Of a stretch of 64,000 bases of DNA, positions 1 to 7,727 are shown piece after piece. Each line of letters starts with the position of its first letter. The stretch's first letter is position 1. The position numbers and the translations under genes are program-made. Source of the DNA: Streptococcus mitis (GTDB lineage: Bacteria > Bacillota > Bacilli > Lactobacillales > Streptococcaceae); NCBI GenBank assembly GCA_001914195.1, contig MKYF01000018.1, forward strand, positions 10,075 to 74,074, given 5' to 3'. The notes below the pieces were generated by a model, which was given only the letters and a program-made list of their open reading frames with translations, ran no database searches and had not been told where the DNA came from.

Positions 1-8
1 AAGCGCAT
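1..8 (-). CDS. start of a leftward gene cut by the window edge
   Basis: On the minus strand an ATG lies at 8-6 and is preceded by a strong Shine-Dalgarno AAGGAGG (complement of 13-19) four bases upstream. Only the first two codons and part of a third (Met-Arg-) are inside the window, so the product cannot be named. The call rests only on the ribosome-binding site plus start codon; the AT-rich sequence beyond it could hold its promoter. Confidence 0.45.
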
Positions 9-19
9 AAAACCTCCTT

Positions 20-334
20 GTAAAATAATAATTAAGGTTATTATATCAAAAAAATAGGAGAAAGGGAATTATTAAGTGAGAAAGAAATTAATTAAAGAAT
101 AATGAATACAATTTATATGAAATAATATGTGATATTCTATAGCATTCATAAATTAAACGATATCTAACAAGAATTTTGAGTGAATTTATCTCACTTCTTT
201 AAAAGAGATATCCATTTATTGGGATAAAAACTTCAAAATATTTTACAGAAACATTTTTACTGCAAATATATTTGTTATTTTTTCATCCAAAATGCCTTAT
301 TTGAAATATAAAATAGAGATAGGAGTCATTGCTT
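20..334. other. AT-rich intergenic stretch upstream of dnaE
   Basis: No credible coding frame is seen on either strand. A small inverted repeat AGTGA-ATTTATC-TCACT lies near 179-196 but lacks a T-run, so I do not call it a terminator. The stretch separates a leftward gene from the rightward dnaE and probably carries both promoters. Confidence 0.6.
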
Positions 335-364
335 TTGTCTTTCTCTTTTTGAAAATGGTATAAT
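335..364 (+). promoter_or_regulatory. dnaE promoter
   Basis: TTGTCT at 335-340 and TATAAT at 359-364 are separated by 18 bp. Transcription would start near 371. The GTG at 368 therefore sits at or before the transcript start and cannot be the translation start, which supports the TTG at 395. Confidence 0.75.
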
Positions 365-394
365 ATAGTGAGAAGGATAGAGGAGAAGTGTAAA

Positions 395-3300
395 TTGATC
401 GCACAACTAGATACAAAAACAGTCTATAGTTTTATGGAGAGCGTCATTTCAATCGAAAAGTATGTGAGAGCAGCTAAAGAATACGGCTACACTCATCTGG
501 CTATGATGGATATTGATAATCTTTATGGTGCTTTTGACTTTCTCGAGGTTACAAAAAAATATGGCATTCATCCTTTATTAGGACTTGAAATGACTGTATT
601 TGTGGATGCTCAGGAAGTGAATTTGCGCTTTTTAGCTCTATCTAGTGTAGGCTATCAGAAGTTGATGAAACTTTCAACAGCCAAGATGCAGGGGGAGAAA
701 AGTTGGTCAGTTCTATCCCAGTATCTGGAGGATATTGCGGTCATTGTGCCTTATTTTGATGGACTGGAGTTGTTAAATCTAGGCTGTGATTACTATATAG
801 GGGTTTATCCGGAAACACTAGCCAGAGAATTTCATCATCCTATCTTGCCCCTCTATCGGGTCAATGCCTTTGAAAGCAAGGATAGAGAAGCTCTGCAAGT
901 CTTAACAGCAATCAAAGAAAACCTACCGCTCAGAGAAGTTCCCTTGCGCTCGCGACAAGATGTCTTTATATCAGCAAGTTCTTTAGAGAAACTATTCCAA
1001 GAACGTTTTCCTCAAGCCTTGGAAAACTTAGAAAAGCTTATTTCAGGTATTTCTTATGATTTGGATATTAGTCTAAAATTGCCTCGTTTTAATCCAGCAA
1101 GGCCAGCAGTAGAAGAGTTGAGAGAACGCGCTGAGCTTGGGCTTGCTCAGAAGGGATTGACTAGTAAAGAATATCAAGACCGTCTAGACCAAGAATTGAC
1201 TGTTATTCATGATATGGGCTTTGATGATTATTTCTTGGTTGTTTGGGATTTATTGCGTTTTGGACGTTCGAATGGCTATTATATGGGAATGGGACGAGGT
1301 TCCGCAGTTGGTAGCTTGGTTTCCTATGCTTTAGACATTACAGGGATTGACCCAGTAGAGAAAAATCTGATTTTTGAACGTTTTCTCAATCGTGAGCGCT
1401 ATACCATGCCTGATATTGATATCGATATTCCTGATATTTATCGTCCAGATTTTATCAGGTATGTTGGCAATAAATATGGCAGTAAACATGCTGCACAAAT
1501 CGTTACTTTTTCAACTTTTGGAGCCAAGCAAGCTCTACGAGATGTCTTGAAACGCTTTGGTGTGCCAGAGTATGAATTGTCTGCAATTACCAAGAAAATC
1601 AGTTTTCGTGACAATCTCAAGTCGGCTTATGAGGGGAACCTCCAGTTTCGTCAGCAAATTAATAGTAAGTTAGAATACCAAAAAGCCTTTGAGATTGCTT
1701 GCAAGATAGAGGGCTATCCAAGACAAACCTCTGTCCATGCGGCTGGTGTTGTAATCAGTGACCAAGACTTGACCAACTACATTCCTCTAAAGCATGGTGA
1801 TGAAATTCCACTGACTCAGTATGATGCTCATGGAGTTGAAGCTAGTGGGCTTTTGAAGATGGACTTTCTGGGACTACGAAATTTGACCTTTGTCCAGAAG
1901 ATGCAAGAATTACTTGCTAAAATAGAAGATATTCACTTGAAAATTGAAGCAATAGATTTGGAAGACAAAGAAACGCTGGCTTTATTTGCTTCTGGCAATA
2001 CAAAAGGTATCTTTCAATTTGAGCAACCTGGAGCTATTCGCCTGCTCAAGCGTGTGCAGCCAGTCTGTTTTGAAGATGTCGTAGCAACTACTTCCCTAAA
2101 TCGACCAGGTGCTAGTGATTATATCAATAATTTTGTAGCTAGGAAACATGGGCAGGAAGAAGTGACTGTTCTGGATCCAGTACTGGAGGATATTTTGGCT
2201 CCAACTTATGGCATTATGCTCTATCAGGAGCAGGTTATGCAGGTTGCTCAGCGATTTGCTGGATTTAGTCTTGGGAAAGCCGATATTTTGCGCCGAGCTA
2301 TGGGGAAAAAGGATGCCTCTGCCATGCATGAGATGAGGGCTTCCTTTATTCAGGGAGCATTAGAAGCTGGTCATACTACGGAAAAGGCAGAGCAGGTCTT
2401 TGATGTCATGGAGAAGTTTGCAGGTTATGGTTTTAACAGGTCACATGCCTATGCATACTCAGCCTTGGCCTTCCAGTTGGCTTATTTCAAAACGCATTAT
2501 CCAGCCATCTTTTATCAGGTCATGTTGAATTCTGCCAACAGTGATTACTTAACAGATGCCTTAGAAGCAGGCTTTGAAGTAGCGCCTCTGTCCATCAACA
2601 CCATTCCCTATCACGATAAAATTGACAACAAGGCTATCTATCTAGGATTGAAATCGATTAAAGGAGTCAGCAAGGATTTTGCGCTTTGGATTATTGAAAA
2701 TAGACCTTATTCTAACATTGAAGATTTTATAGCTAAATTACCTGAGAATTTTCTGAAACTTCCTCTGCTAGAACCTTTGGTAAAAGTTGGTCTTTTCGAT
2801 TCATTTGAAAAAAATCGTCAAAAAGTATTCAATAATTTAGTTAATCTATTTGAATTTGTGAAAGAGTTAGGAAGCTTGTTTGGTGAGACCATCTATAGTT
2901 GGCAAGATTCGGAGGACTGGACGGAGCAAGAAAAATTCTATATGGAACAAGAGCTTTTAGGAATAGGTGTCAGCAAACACCCACTGCAAGCTATTGCAAG
3001 TAAGGCTATTTACCCGATTACCCCAATTGGGAATTTGTCAGAAAATAGCTACGCTATTATTTTGGTTGAAGTTCAGAAAATAAAAGTAATTCGTACCAAA
3101 AAGGGCGAAAACATGGCTTTCTTACAGGTAGATGACAGTAAGAAAAAATTGGATGTCACTCTCTTTTCAGACTTATATCGTCAGCTTGGGAAGGAAATAA
3201 AAGAGGGAGCCTTCTACTATATAAAAGGAAAAATCCAGTCACGTGATGGTCGTCTGCAAATGATTGCACAAGAAATAAGAGAAGCAGTTGCTGAACGCTT

Positions 3301-3496
3301 TTGGATACAGGTAAAAAATCATGAATCGGATCAAGAAATTTCACGTATTTTAGAACAATTTAAAGGTCCAATCCCAGTCATTATCAGGTATGAAGAAGAA
3401 CAGAAAACAATTGTTTCCCCTCATCATTTTGTAGCTAAATCCAATGAATTAGAAGCGAAATTAAATGAAATAGTTATGAAAACGATTTATCGCTAA
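395..3496 (+). CDS. dnaE: DNA polymerase III alpha subunit DnaE
   Basis: Replicative C-family DNA polymerase; in Firmicutes DnaE works beside PolC and extends RNA primers on the lagging strand. From TTG 395 it is 1033 residues, the short Gram-positive form. A PHP domain occupies the N-terminus, the polymerase core carries GMGRGSAVGS and the acidic PDIDID motif near residue 340, GYGFNRSHA lies near 678, and an OB-fold-like segment begins near residue 890. TTG 395 is preferred because AGGAG lies at 381-385 and the promoter -10 box abuts the upstream GTG. It is followed by pfkA, which has its own promoter. Confidence 0.95.
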   Translation: MIAQLDTKTVYSFMESVISIEKYVRAAKEYGYTHLAMMDIDNLYGAFDFLEVTKKYGIHPLLGLEMTVFVDAQEVNLRFLALSSVGYQKLMKLSTAKMQGEKSWSVLSQYLEDIAVIVPYFDGLELLNLGCDYYIGVYPETLAREFHHPILPLYRVNAFESKDREALQVLTAIKENLPLREVPLRSRQDVFISASSLEKLFQERFPQALENLEKLISGISYDLDISLKLPRFNPARPAVEELRERAELGLAQKGLTSKEYQDRLDQELTVIHDMGFDDYFLVVWDLLRFGRSNGYYMGMGRGSAVGSLVSYALDITGIDPVEKNLIFERFLNRERYTMPDIDIDIPDIYRPDFIRYVGNKYGSKHAAQIVTFSTFGAKQALRDVLKRFGVPEYELSAITKKISFRDNLKSAYEGNLQFRQQINSKLEYQKAFEIACKIEGYPRQTSVHAAGVVISDQDLTNYIPLKHGDEIPLTQYDAHGVEASGLLKMDFLGLRNLTFVQKMQELLAKIEDIHLKIEAIDLEDKETLALFASGNTKGIFQFEQPGAIRLLKRVQPVCFEDVVATTSLNRPGASDYINNFVARKHGQEEVTVLDPVLEDILAPTYGIMLYQEQVMQVAQRFAGFSLGKADILRRAMGKKDASAMHEMRASFIQGALEAGHTTEKAEQVFDVMEKFAGYGFNRSHAYAYSALAFQLAYFKTHYPAIFYQVMLNSANSDYLTDALEAGFEVAPLSINTIPYHDKIDNKAIYLGLKSIKGVSKDFALWIIENRPYSNIEDFIAKLPENFLKLPLLEPLVKVGLFDSFEKNRQKVFNNLVNLFEFVKELGSLFGETIYSWQDSEDWTEQEKFYMEQELLGIGVSKHPLQAIASKAIYPITPIGNLSENSYAIILVEVQKIKVIRTKKGENMAFLQVDDSKKKLDVTLFSDLYRQLGKEIKEGAFYYIKGKIQSRDGRLQMIAQEIREAVAERFWIQVKNHESDQEISRILEQFKGPIPVIIRYEEEQKTIVSPHHFVAKSNELEAKLNEIVMKTIYR

Positions 3497-3531
3497 AAAT
3501 ACGGAAAATAGAAGAATTTTAAAATCAAATG

Positions 3532-3540
3532 TGGTATAAT
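3532..3540 (+). promoter_or_regulatory. extended -10 promoter of pfkA
   Basis: TGGTATAAT is a consensus extended -10 element with no good -35 hexamer. AAAGGAG at 3561-3567 is the ribosome-binding site for the ATG at 3579. It lies 36 bp after the dnaE stop, so pfkA is probably transcribed independently of dnaE. Confidence 0.7.
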
Positions 3541-3578
3541 CAATAAGAATGTTAAAAGAAAAAGGAGCATAAACCAAT

Positions 3579-4586
3579 ATGAAACGTATTGCTGTTTTGA
3601 CTAGTGGTGGAGACGCCCCTGGTATGAACGCTGCTATCCGTGCAGTTGTTCGTCAAGCAATTTCAGAAGGAATGGAAGTGTTTGGTATCTATGACGGATA
3701 TGCTGGTATGGTTGCCGGTGAAATTCATCCCCTAGATGCAGCTTCAGTAGGAGACATCATTTCTCGTGGTGGTACTTTCCTTCACTCAGCTCGTTACCCA
3801 GAGTTTGCTCAACTTGAAGGGCAACTTAAAGGGATCGAGCAATTGAAAAAACACGGAATTGAAGGTGTAGTTGTTATCGGTGGTGACGGATCTTACCACG
3901 GTGCTATGCGTTTGACTGAACATGGCTTCCCAGCTATCGGTCTTCCAGGTACAATCGATAATGATATCGTTGGTACAGACTTCACAATCGGTTTTGACAC
4001 AGCGGTTACTACCGCTATGGACGCTATCGATAAGATTCGTGATACATCATCAAGTCACCGTCGTACTTTTGTTATTGAAGTTATGGGACGTAACGCTGGT
4101 GATATCGCTCTTTGGGCAGGTATCGCAACTGGTGCTGATGAAATCATCATTCCTGAAGAAGGATTCAAGATTGAAGATATCGTAGAAAGCATTAAATGTG
4201 GTTATGAGTGTGGTAAAAAACACAACATCATCGTCTTGGCAGAAGGTGTGATGTCAGCAGCTGAATTTGGTAAAAAACTAAAAGAAGCTGGGGATACAAG
4301 TGACCTTCGTGTAACAGAACTTGGACATATCCAACGTGGTGGTTCTCCAACTGCGCGTGACCGTGTATTGGCGTCACGCATGGGTGCGCATGCTGTTAAA
4401 CTTCTTAAAGAAGGTATCGGTGGTGTTGCGGTTGGTATCCGTAACGAGAAAATGGTTGAAAACCCAATCCTTGGAACTGCAGAAGAAGGAGCATTGTTTA
4501 GCCTTACTGCAGATGGTAAAATTGTGGTTAACAACCCACACAAGGCTGACCTTGAGCTATCTAGCTTGAATAAGAGCTTGTCATAA
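3579..4586 (+). CDS. pfkA: ATP-dependent 6-phosphofructokinase
   Basis: Phosphorylates fructose 6-phosphate to fructose 1,6-bisphosphate, the committed step of glycolysis; cytoplasmic tetramer. The 335-residue protein has the usual bacterial PfkA length. GGDAPGMNAA (residues 10-19) and GGDGSYHGA (near 102) bind ATP, PGTIDNDI (near 124) carries the catalytic Asp, and RGGSPTARDR lies in the C-terminal half. It is followed 58 bp later by pyk, the usual lactic-acid-bacterial pairing, with only a small GACC-AAAAA-GGTC hairpin and no T-run between them, so cotranscription is likely. Codon use looks highly optimised, as expected for a glycolytic gene. Confidence 0.98.
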   Translation: MKRIAVLTSGGDAPGMNAAIRAVVRQAISEGMEVFGIYDGYAGMVAGEIHPLDAASVGDIISRGGTFLHSARYPEFAQLEGQLKGIEQLKKHGIEGVVVIGGDGSYHGAMRLTEHGFPAIGLPGTIDNDIVGTDFTIGFDTAVTTAMDAIDKIRDTSSSHRRTFVIEVMGRNAGDIALWAGIATGADEIIIPEEGFKIEDIVESIKCGYECGKKHNIIVLAEGVMSAAEFGKKLKEAGDTSDLRVTELGHIQRGGSPTARDRVLASRMGAHAVKLLKEGIGGVAVGIRNEKMVENPILGTAEEGALFSLTADGKIVVNNPHKADLELSSLNKSLS

Positions 4587-4644
4587 TTTACAATTTAGTT
4601 AATAAGACCAAAAAGGTCATATATATAAAGGAGTCACAAAAATC

Positions 4645-6150
4645 ATGAATAAACGTGTAAAAATCGTTGCAACTTTGGGTCCTGCGGTAGAAATCCGTGG
4701 TGGTAAAAAATTTGGTGATGACGGATACTGGGGTGAAAAACTTGATGTTGAAGCTTCAGCTAAAAACATTGCTAAATTGATTGAAGCTGGTGCTAACACA
4801 TTCCGCTTCAACTTCTCACACGGTGACCACCAAGAACAAGGTGAGCGTATGGCAACTGTTAAACTTGCTGAAAAACTTGCAGGTAAAAAAGTTGGTTTCC
4901 TTCTTGATACAAAAGGACCAGAAATTCGTACAGAATTGTTCGAAGGTGAAGCTAAAGAGTATTCATACAAAACTGGTGAGAAAATCCGTGTTGCAACTAA
5001 ACAAGGAATCAAATCAACTCGTGAAGTGATTGCATTAAACGTTGCTGGTGCTCTTGATATCTATGATGATGTTGAAGTTGGTCGTCAAGTTTTGGTTGAC
5101 GATGGTAAACTTGGTCTTCGTGTGGTTGCTAAAGATGATGCAACTCGTGAATTTGAAGTTGAAGTTGAAAACGATGGTATCATTGCTAAACAAAAAGGTG
5201 TGAATATTCCTAACACTAAAATTCCTTTCCCAGCTCTTGCTGAACGTGATAACGACGATATCCGCTTTGGTCTTGAACAAGGTATCAACTTCATCGCGAT
5301 TTCATTCGTACGTACTGCAAAAGATGTGAACGAAGTTCGTGCAATCTGTGAAGAAACTGGAAACGGACACGTTCAATTGTTCGCTAAAATCGAAAACCAA
5401 CAAGGTATCGATAACTTGGATGAAATCATCGAAGCTGCTGATGGTATCATGATCGCTCGTGGTGACATGGGTATCGAAGTACCATTCGAAATGGTTCCAG
5501 TTTACCAAAAAATGATCATCACTAAAGTCAATGCTGCAGGTAAAGTTGTTATCACTGCAACAAACATGCTTGAAACAATGACTGAAAAACCACGTGCAAC
5601 TCGTTCAGAAGTATCAGACGTATTTAACGCTGTTATCGACGGAACTGATGCTACAATGCTTTCAGGTGAGTCTGCAAACGGTAAATACCCACTTGAGTCA
5701 GTAGCTACAATGGCTACAATCGATAAGAACGCTCAAACTCTTCTTAACGAATACGGACGTTTGAACTCAGATTCATTCGAACGTAACTCTAAGACAGAAG
5801 TAATGGCTTCAGCTGTTAAAGATGCTACTAACTCAATGGACATTAAATTGGTTGTAACTCTTACTAAGACTGGTCACACTGCACGTTTGATCTCTAAATA
5901 CCGTCCAAATGCTGACATCTTAGCATTGACATTCGACGAATTGACAGAACGTGGATTGATGTTGAACTGGGGTGTTATCCCAATGTTGACAGATGCTCCA
6001 TCATCAACTGACGATATGTTTGAAATCGCTGAACGTAAAGCAGTTGAAGCAGGACTTGTACAATCTGGTGACGATATCGTTATCGTAGCTGGTGTACCAG
6101 TTGGAGAAGCTGTTCGTACGAACACAATGCGTATCCGTACAGTACGTTAA
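4645..6150 (+). CDS. pyk: pyruvate kinase
   Basis: Transfers phosphate from phosphoenolpyruvate to ADP, the last step of glycolysis. The protein is 501 residues, with N-terminal KIVATLGPA, the substrate/metal segment LFAKIENQQG, the signature GIMIARGDMGIEVP, and a C-terminal allosteric domain. The ATG at 4645 follows AAAGGAG at 4627-4633. It ends just before a strong terminator. Its neighbours pfkA upstream and ldh across the junction are functionally linked: glycolytic pyruvate is reduced by Ldh. Confidence 0.98.
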   Translation: MNKRVKIVATLGPAVEIRGGKKFGDDGYWGEKLDVEASAKNIAKLIEAGANTFRFNFSHGDHQEQGERMATVKLAEKLAGKKVGFLLDTKGPEIRTELFEGEAKEYSYKTGEKIRVATKQGIKSTREVIALNVAGALDIYDDVEVGRQVLVDDGKLGLRVVAKDDATREFEVEVENDGIIAKQKGVNIPNTKIPFPALAERDNDDIRFGLEQGINFIAISFVRTAKDVNEVRAICEETGNGHVQLFAKIENQQGIDNLDEIIEAADGIMIARGDMGIEVPFEMVPVYQKMIITKVNAAGKVVITATNMLETMTEKPRATRSEVSDVFNAVIDGTDATMLSGESANGKYPLESVATMATIDKNAQTLLNEYGRLNSDSFERNSKTEVMASAVKDATNSMDIKLVVTLTKTGHTARLISKYRPNADILALTFDELTERGLMLNWGVIPMLTDAPSSTDDMFEIAERKAVEAGLVQSGDDIVIVAGVPVGEAVRTNTMRIRTVR

Positions 6151-6162
6151 TTAATAGAAAAA

Positions 6163-6208
6163 GAGCCTATCATATCAAGCTTTCTAGCCTGTATGATGGG
6201 CTCTTTTT
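6163..6208 (+). terminator. rho-independent terminator of pyk
   Basis: GAGCCTATCATA and TATGATGGGCTC form a 12-bp stem with one wobble pair, followed by TTTTT. Confidence 0.9.
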
Positions 6209-6258
6209 GATGCAGGAGGCAAAACTTTTTGCTTGTGATTTTATGTGACGGTACCAAG

Positions 6259-6387
6259 TTAATCAATTACTGCTTGTTCCATACTTTTTGTGATGTGAGT
6301 ATAAATCCGATTGGTAGTCTTTTTATCTTCATGCCCAAGCCATGACATGATAGCTTTTAAAGGGATGTTGTTTTTTGAACGAAAATT
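6259..6387 (-). pseudogene. C-terminal fragment of a phage-type tyrosine recombinase
   Basis: Reading leftward, 42 codons are open and end at a TAA (complement of 6259-6261). They carry NNIPLKAIMSWLGHEDKKTT and RIYTHITKSMEQAVID, the classical C-terminal end of phage/ICE integrases: the LGH box and the catalytic Tyr in the RIYTHIT context. The rest of the protein is absent; an in-frame stop at 6388-6390 precedes it. There is no start codon or ribosome-binding site. I infer a remnant of an integrated element. It lies between the pyk terminator and a MITE-like repeat, in a region that joins pyk to ldh. Confidence 0.8.
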
Positions 6388-6406
6388 TTATAAAATGTTT
6401 AGTTCT

Positions 6407-6495
6407 TATAGTGGATTGCAGCTAGAATAGTACGCCGTGGCTTCTAAAACATTTCTAGAAATTAATTTGTTCATATTTTATTTCAATCTACTGTA
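6407..6495. mobile_element. RUP-like miniature element
   Basis: TATAGTGGATTG at 6407-6418 and CAATCTACTGTA at 6484-6495 are near-perfect terminal inverted repeats ending in TA, enclosing about 65 bp with no coding content. Size, AT-rich ends and TA termini resemble RUP, the roughly 107-bp non-autonomous IS630-family element of pneumococcus. I cannot confirm identity without alignment. It lies 19 bp from the integrase remnant. Confidence 0.5.
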
Positions 6496-6502
6496 ATATA
6501 GA

Positions 6503-6534
6503 TAAAAAACAACTCCCTGATGATCAAGGAGTTG
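6503..6534 (-). terminator. rho-independent terminator of ldh
   Basis: On the minus strand CAACTCC and GGAGTTG (510-516 and 528-534) form a stem followed by a run of T residues (complement of 6503-6509), 13 bp past the ldh stop. Confidence 0.85.
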
Positions 6535-6546
6535 TCTATAGTTAAA

Positions 6547-7533
6547 TTAGTTTTTAGAAGCTTCTTGGAATTCTGGATTTTTCCATGCTTCGTCAATGAT
6601 AGCTTGCAATTCTTTAGCAGATGCTTGCATTTTTTGAGTTTCTGCGTCGTTCAATGGGATATTTACTGGACGAACGATACCATGTGCCCCAACAACAGCT
6701 GGTTGACCGATAAAGACGTTCTCAACTCCGTATTGACCTTCTTGGAATACTGAAAGTGGAAGTACTGCGTTTTCATCGTCAAGGATTGCTTTAGTGATAC
6801 GAGCAAGGGCTACTGCGATACCGTAGTATGTTGCACCTTTTTTATTGATGATTGTGTAGGCTGCATCACGAACACCTTCGAACAATTCAATCAATTCAGC
6901 TTCTTGAACATTTTGAGTGTCTTTAAGGAATTCTTCAAGGTTTACACCAGCGATGTTTGCGTGTGACCAAACAGCGAACTCAGAGTCACCGTGTTCACCC
7001 ATGATGTAGGCGTGAACTGAACGAGCATCAACATCCAATTTTTCAGCAAGTGCTTGACGGAAACGAGCTGAGTCAAGTGAAGTACCTGAACCGATAACGC
7101 GTTCTTTAGGGAATCCAGAGAATTTCCAAGTTGAGTAAGTCAAAACGTCAACTGGGTTAGCAGCAACAAGGAAGATACCTTTGAAACCTGATTCAACAAC
7201 TTGAGTTACGATTGATTTGTTGATAGCAAGGTTTTTACCTACAAGGTCAAGACGAGTTTCACCTGGTTTTTGAGGTGCACCTGCAGTGATCACAACAAGG
7301 TCAGCGTCTGCACAGTCAGAGTATTGAGCTGCATAGATTTTTTTAGGTGAAGTGAAGGCAAGGGCGTGACTAAGGTCAAGCGCGTCACCAACAGCTTTTT
7401 CATGCAATTGTGGAATTTCGATAATTCCAAGCTCTTGTGCAATTCCTTGGTTAACAAGTGCAAAAGCGTAAGATGAACCTACAGCACCATCTCCGACAAG
7501 GATAACTTTTTTGTGTTGTTTAGTTGAAGTCAT
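6547..7533 (-). CDS. ldh: L-lactate dehydrogenase
   Basis: Reduces pyruvate to L-lactate with NADH; main fermentation end step, normally activated by fructose 1,6-bisphosphate. [13 protein letters not shown] is the nucleotide-binding loop, [10 protein letters not shown] holds the substrate-loop Arg, and IMGEHGDSE carries the catalytic His. Starting at MTSTKQHKK gives 328 residues, the family length. An in-frame ATG four codons earlier (7545) abuts AAGGAG and leaves no spacer, so 7533 is preferred. It is divergent from gyrA. Confidence 0.98.
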
Positions 7534-7583
7534 TGTTCTAAACATCTCCTTAATTTTATTCAGGGATTTCCCCAGTTATTTTA

Positions 7584-7612
7584 ATTCTATCACTTTTAAA
7601 AAGCTTTGTCAC
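7584..7612 (-). promoter_or_regulatory. ldh promoter
   Basis: On the minus strand GTGACA (complement of 7607-7612) and TAGAAT (complement of 7584-7589) are 17 bp apart, giving a start near 7577 and a 44-nt leader with AAGGAG. Confidence 0.75.
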
Positions 7613-7633
7613 GAATATGCCTTGGAGTTCTTG

Positions 7634-7647
7634 ATGTAAACGTTTTA
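7634..7647. promoter_or_regulatory. candidate cre (CcpA site) in the ldh-gyrA gap
   Basis: TGTAAACGTTTTAG matches the catabolite-responsive element except for its last two bases. It lies about 63 bp upstream of the predicted ldh start. That position fits activation of ldh by CcpA rather than repression. Activation is inference from position only. Confidence 0.45.
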
Positions 7648-7681
7648 GCTGGTGTGGATACCTGAAATATAGTGGACATTG

Positions 7682-7690
7682 TGGTATAAT
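7682..7690 (+). promoter_or_regulatory. extended -10 promoter of gyrA
   Basis: TGGTATAAT with no convincing -35. The transcript would start near 7697, leaving a short leader before the ATG at 7728. Confidence 0.7.
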
Positions 7691-7727
7691 ATTATTAATT
7701 ACTAATTGTGAAATGAGGCATTTATTA

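Noticed and set aside
368..394. GTG 368 as the dnaE start
   Set aside because: It lies 3 bp after the -10 box, at or before the transcription start, and has no ribosome-binding site; TTG 395 has AGGAG.
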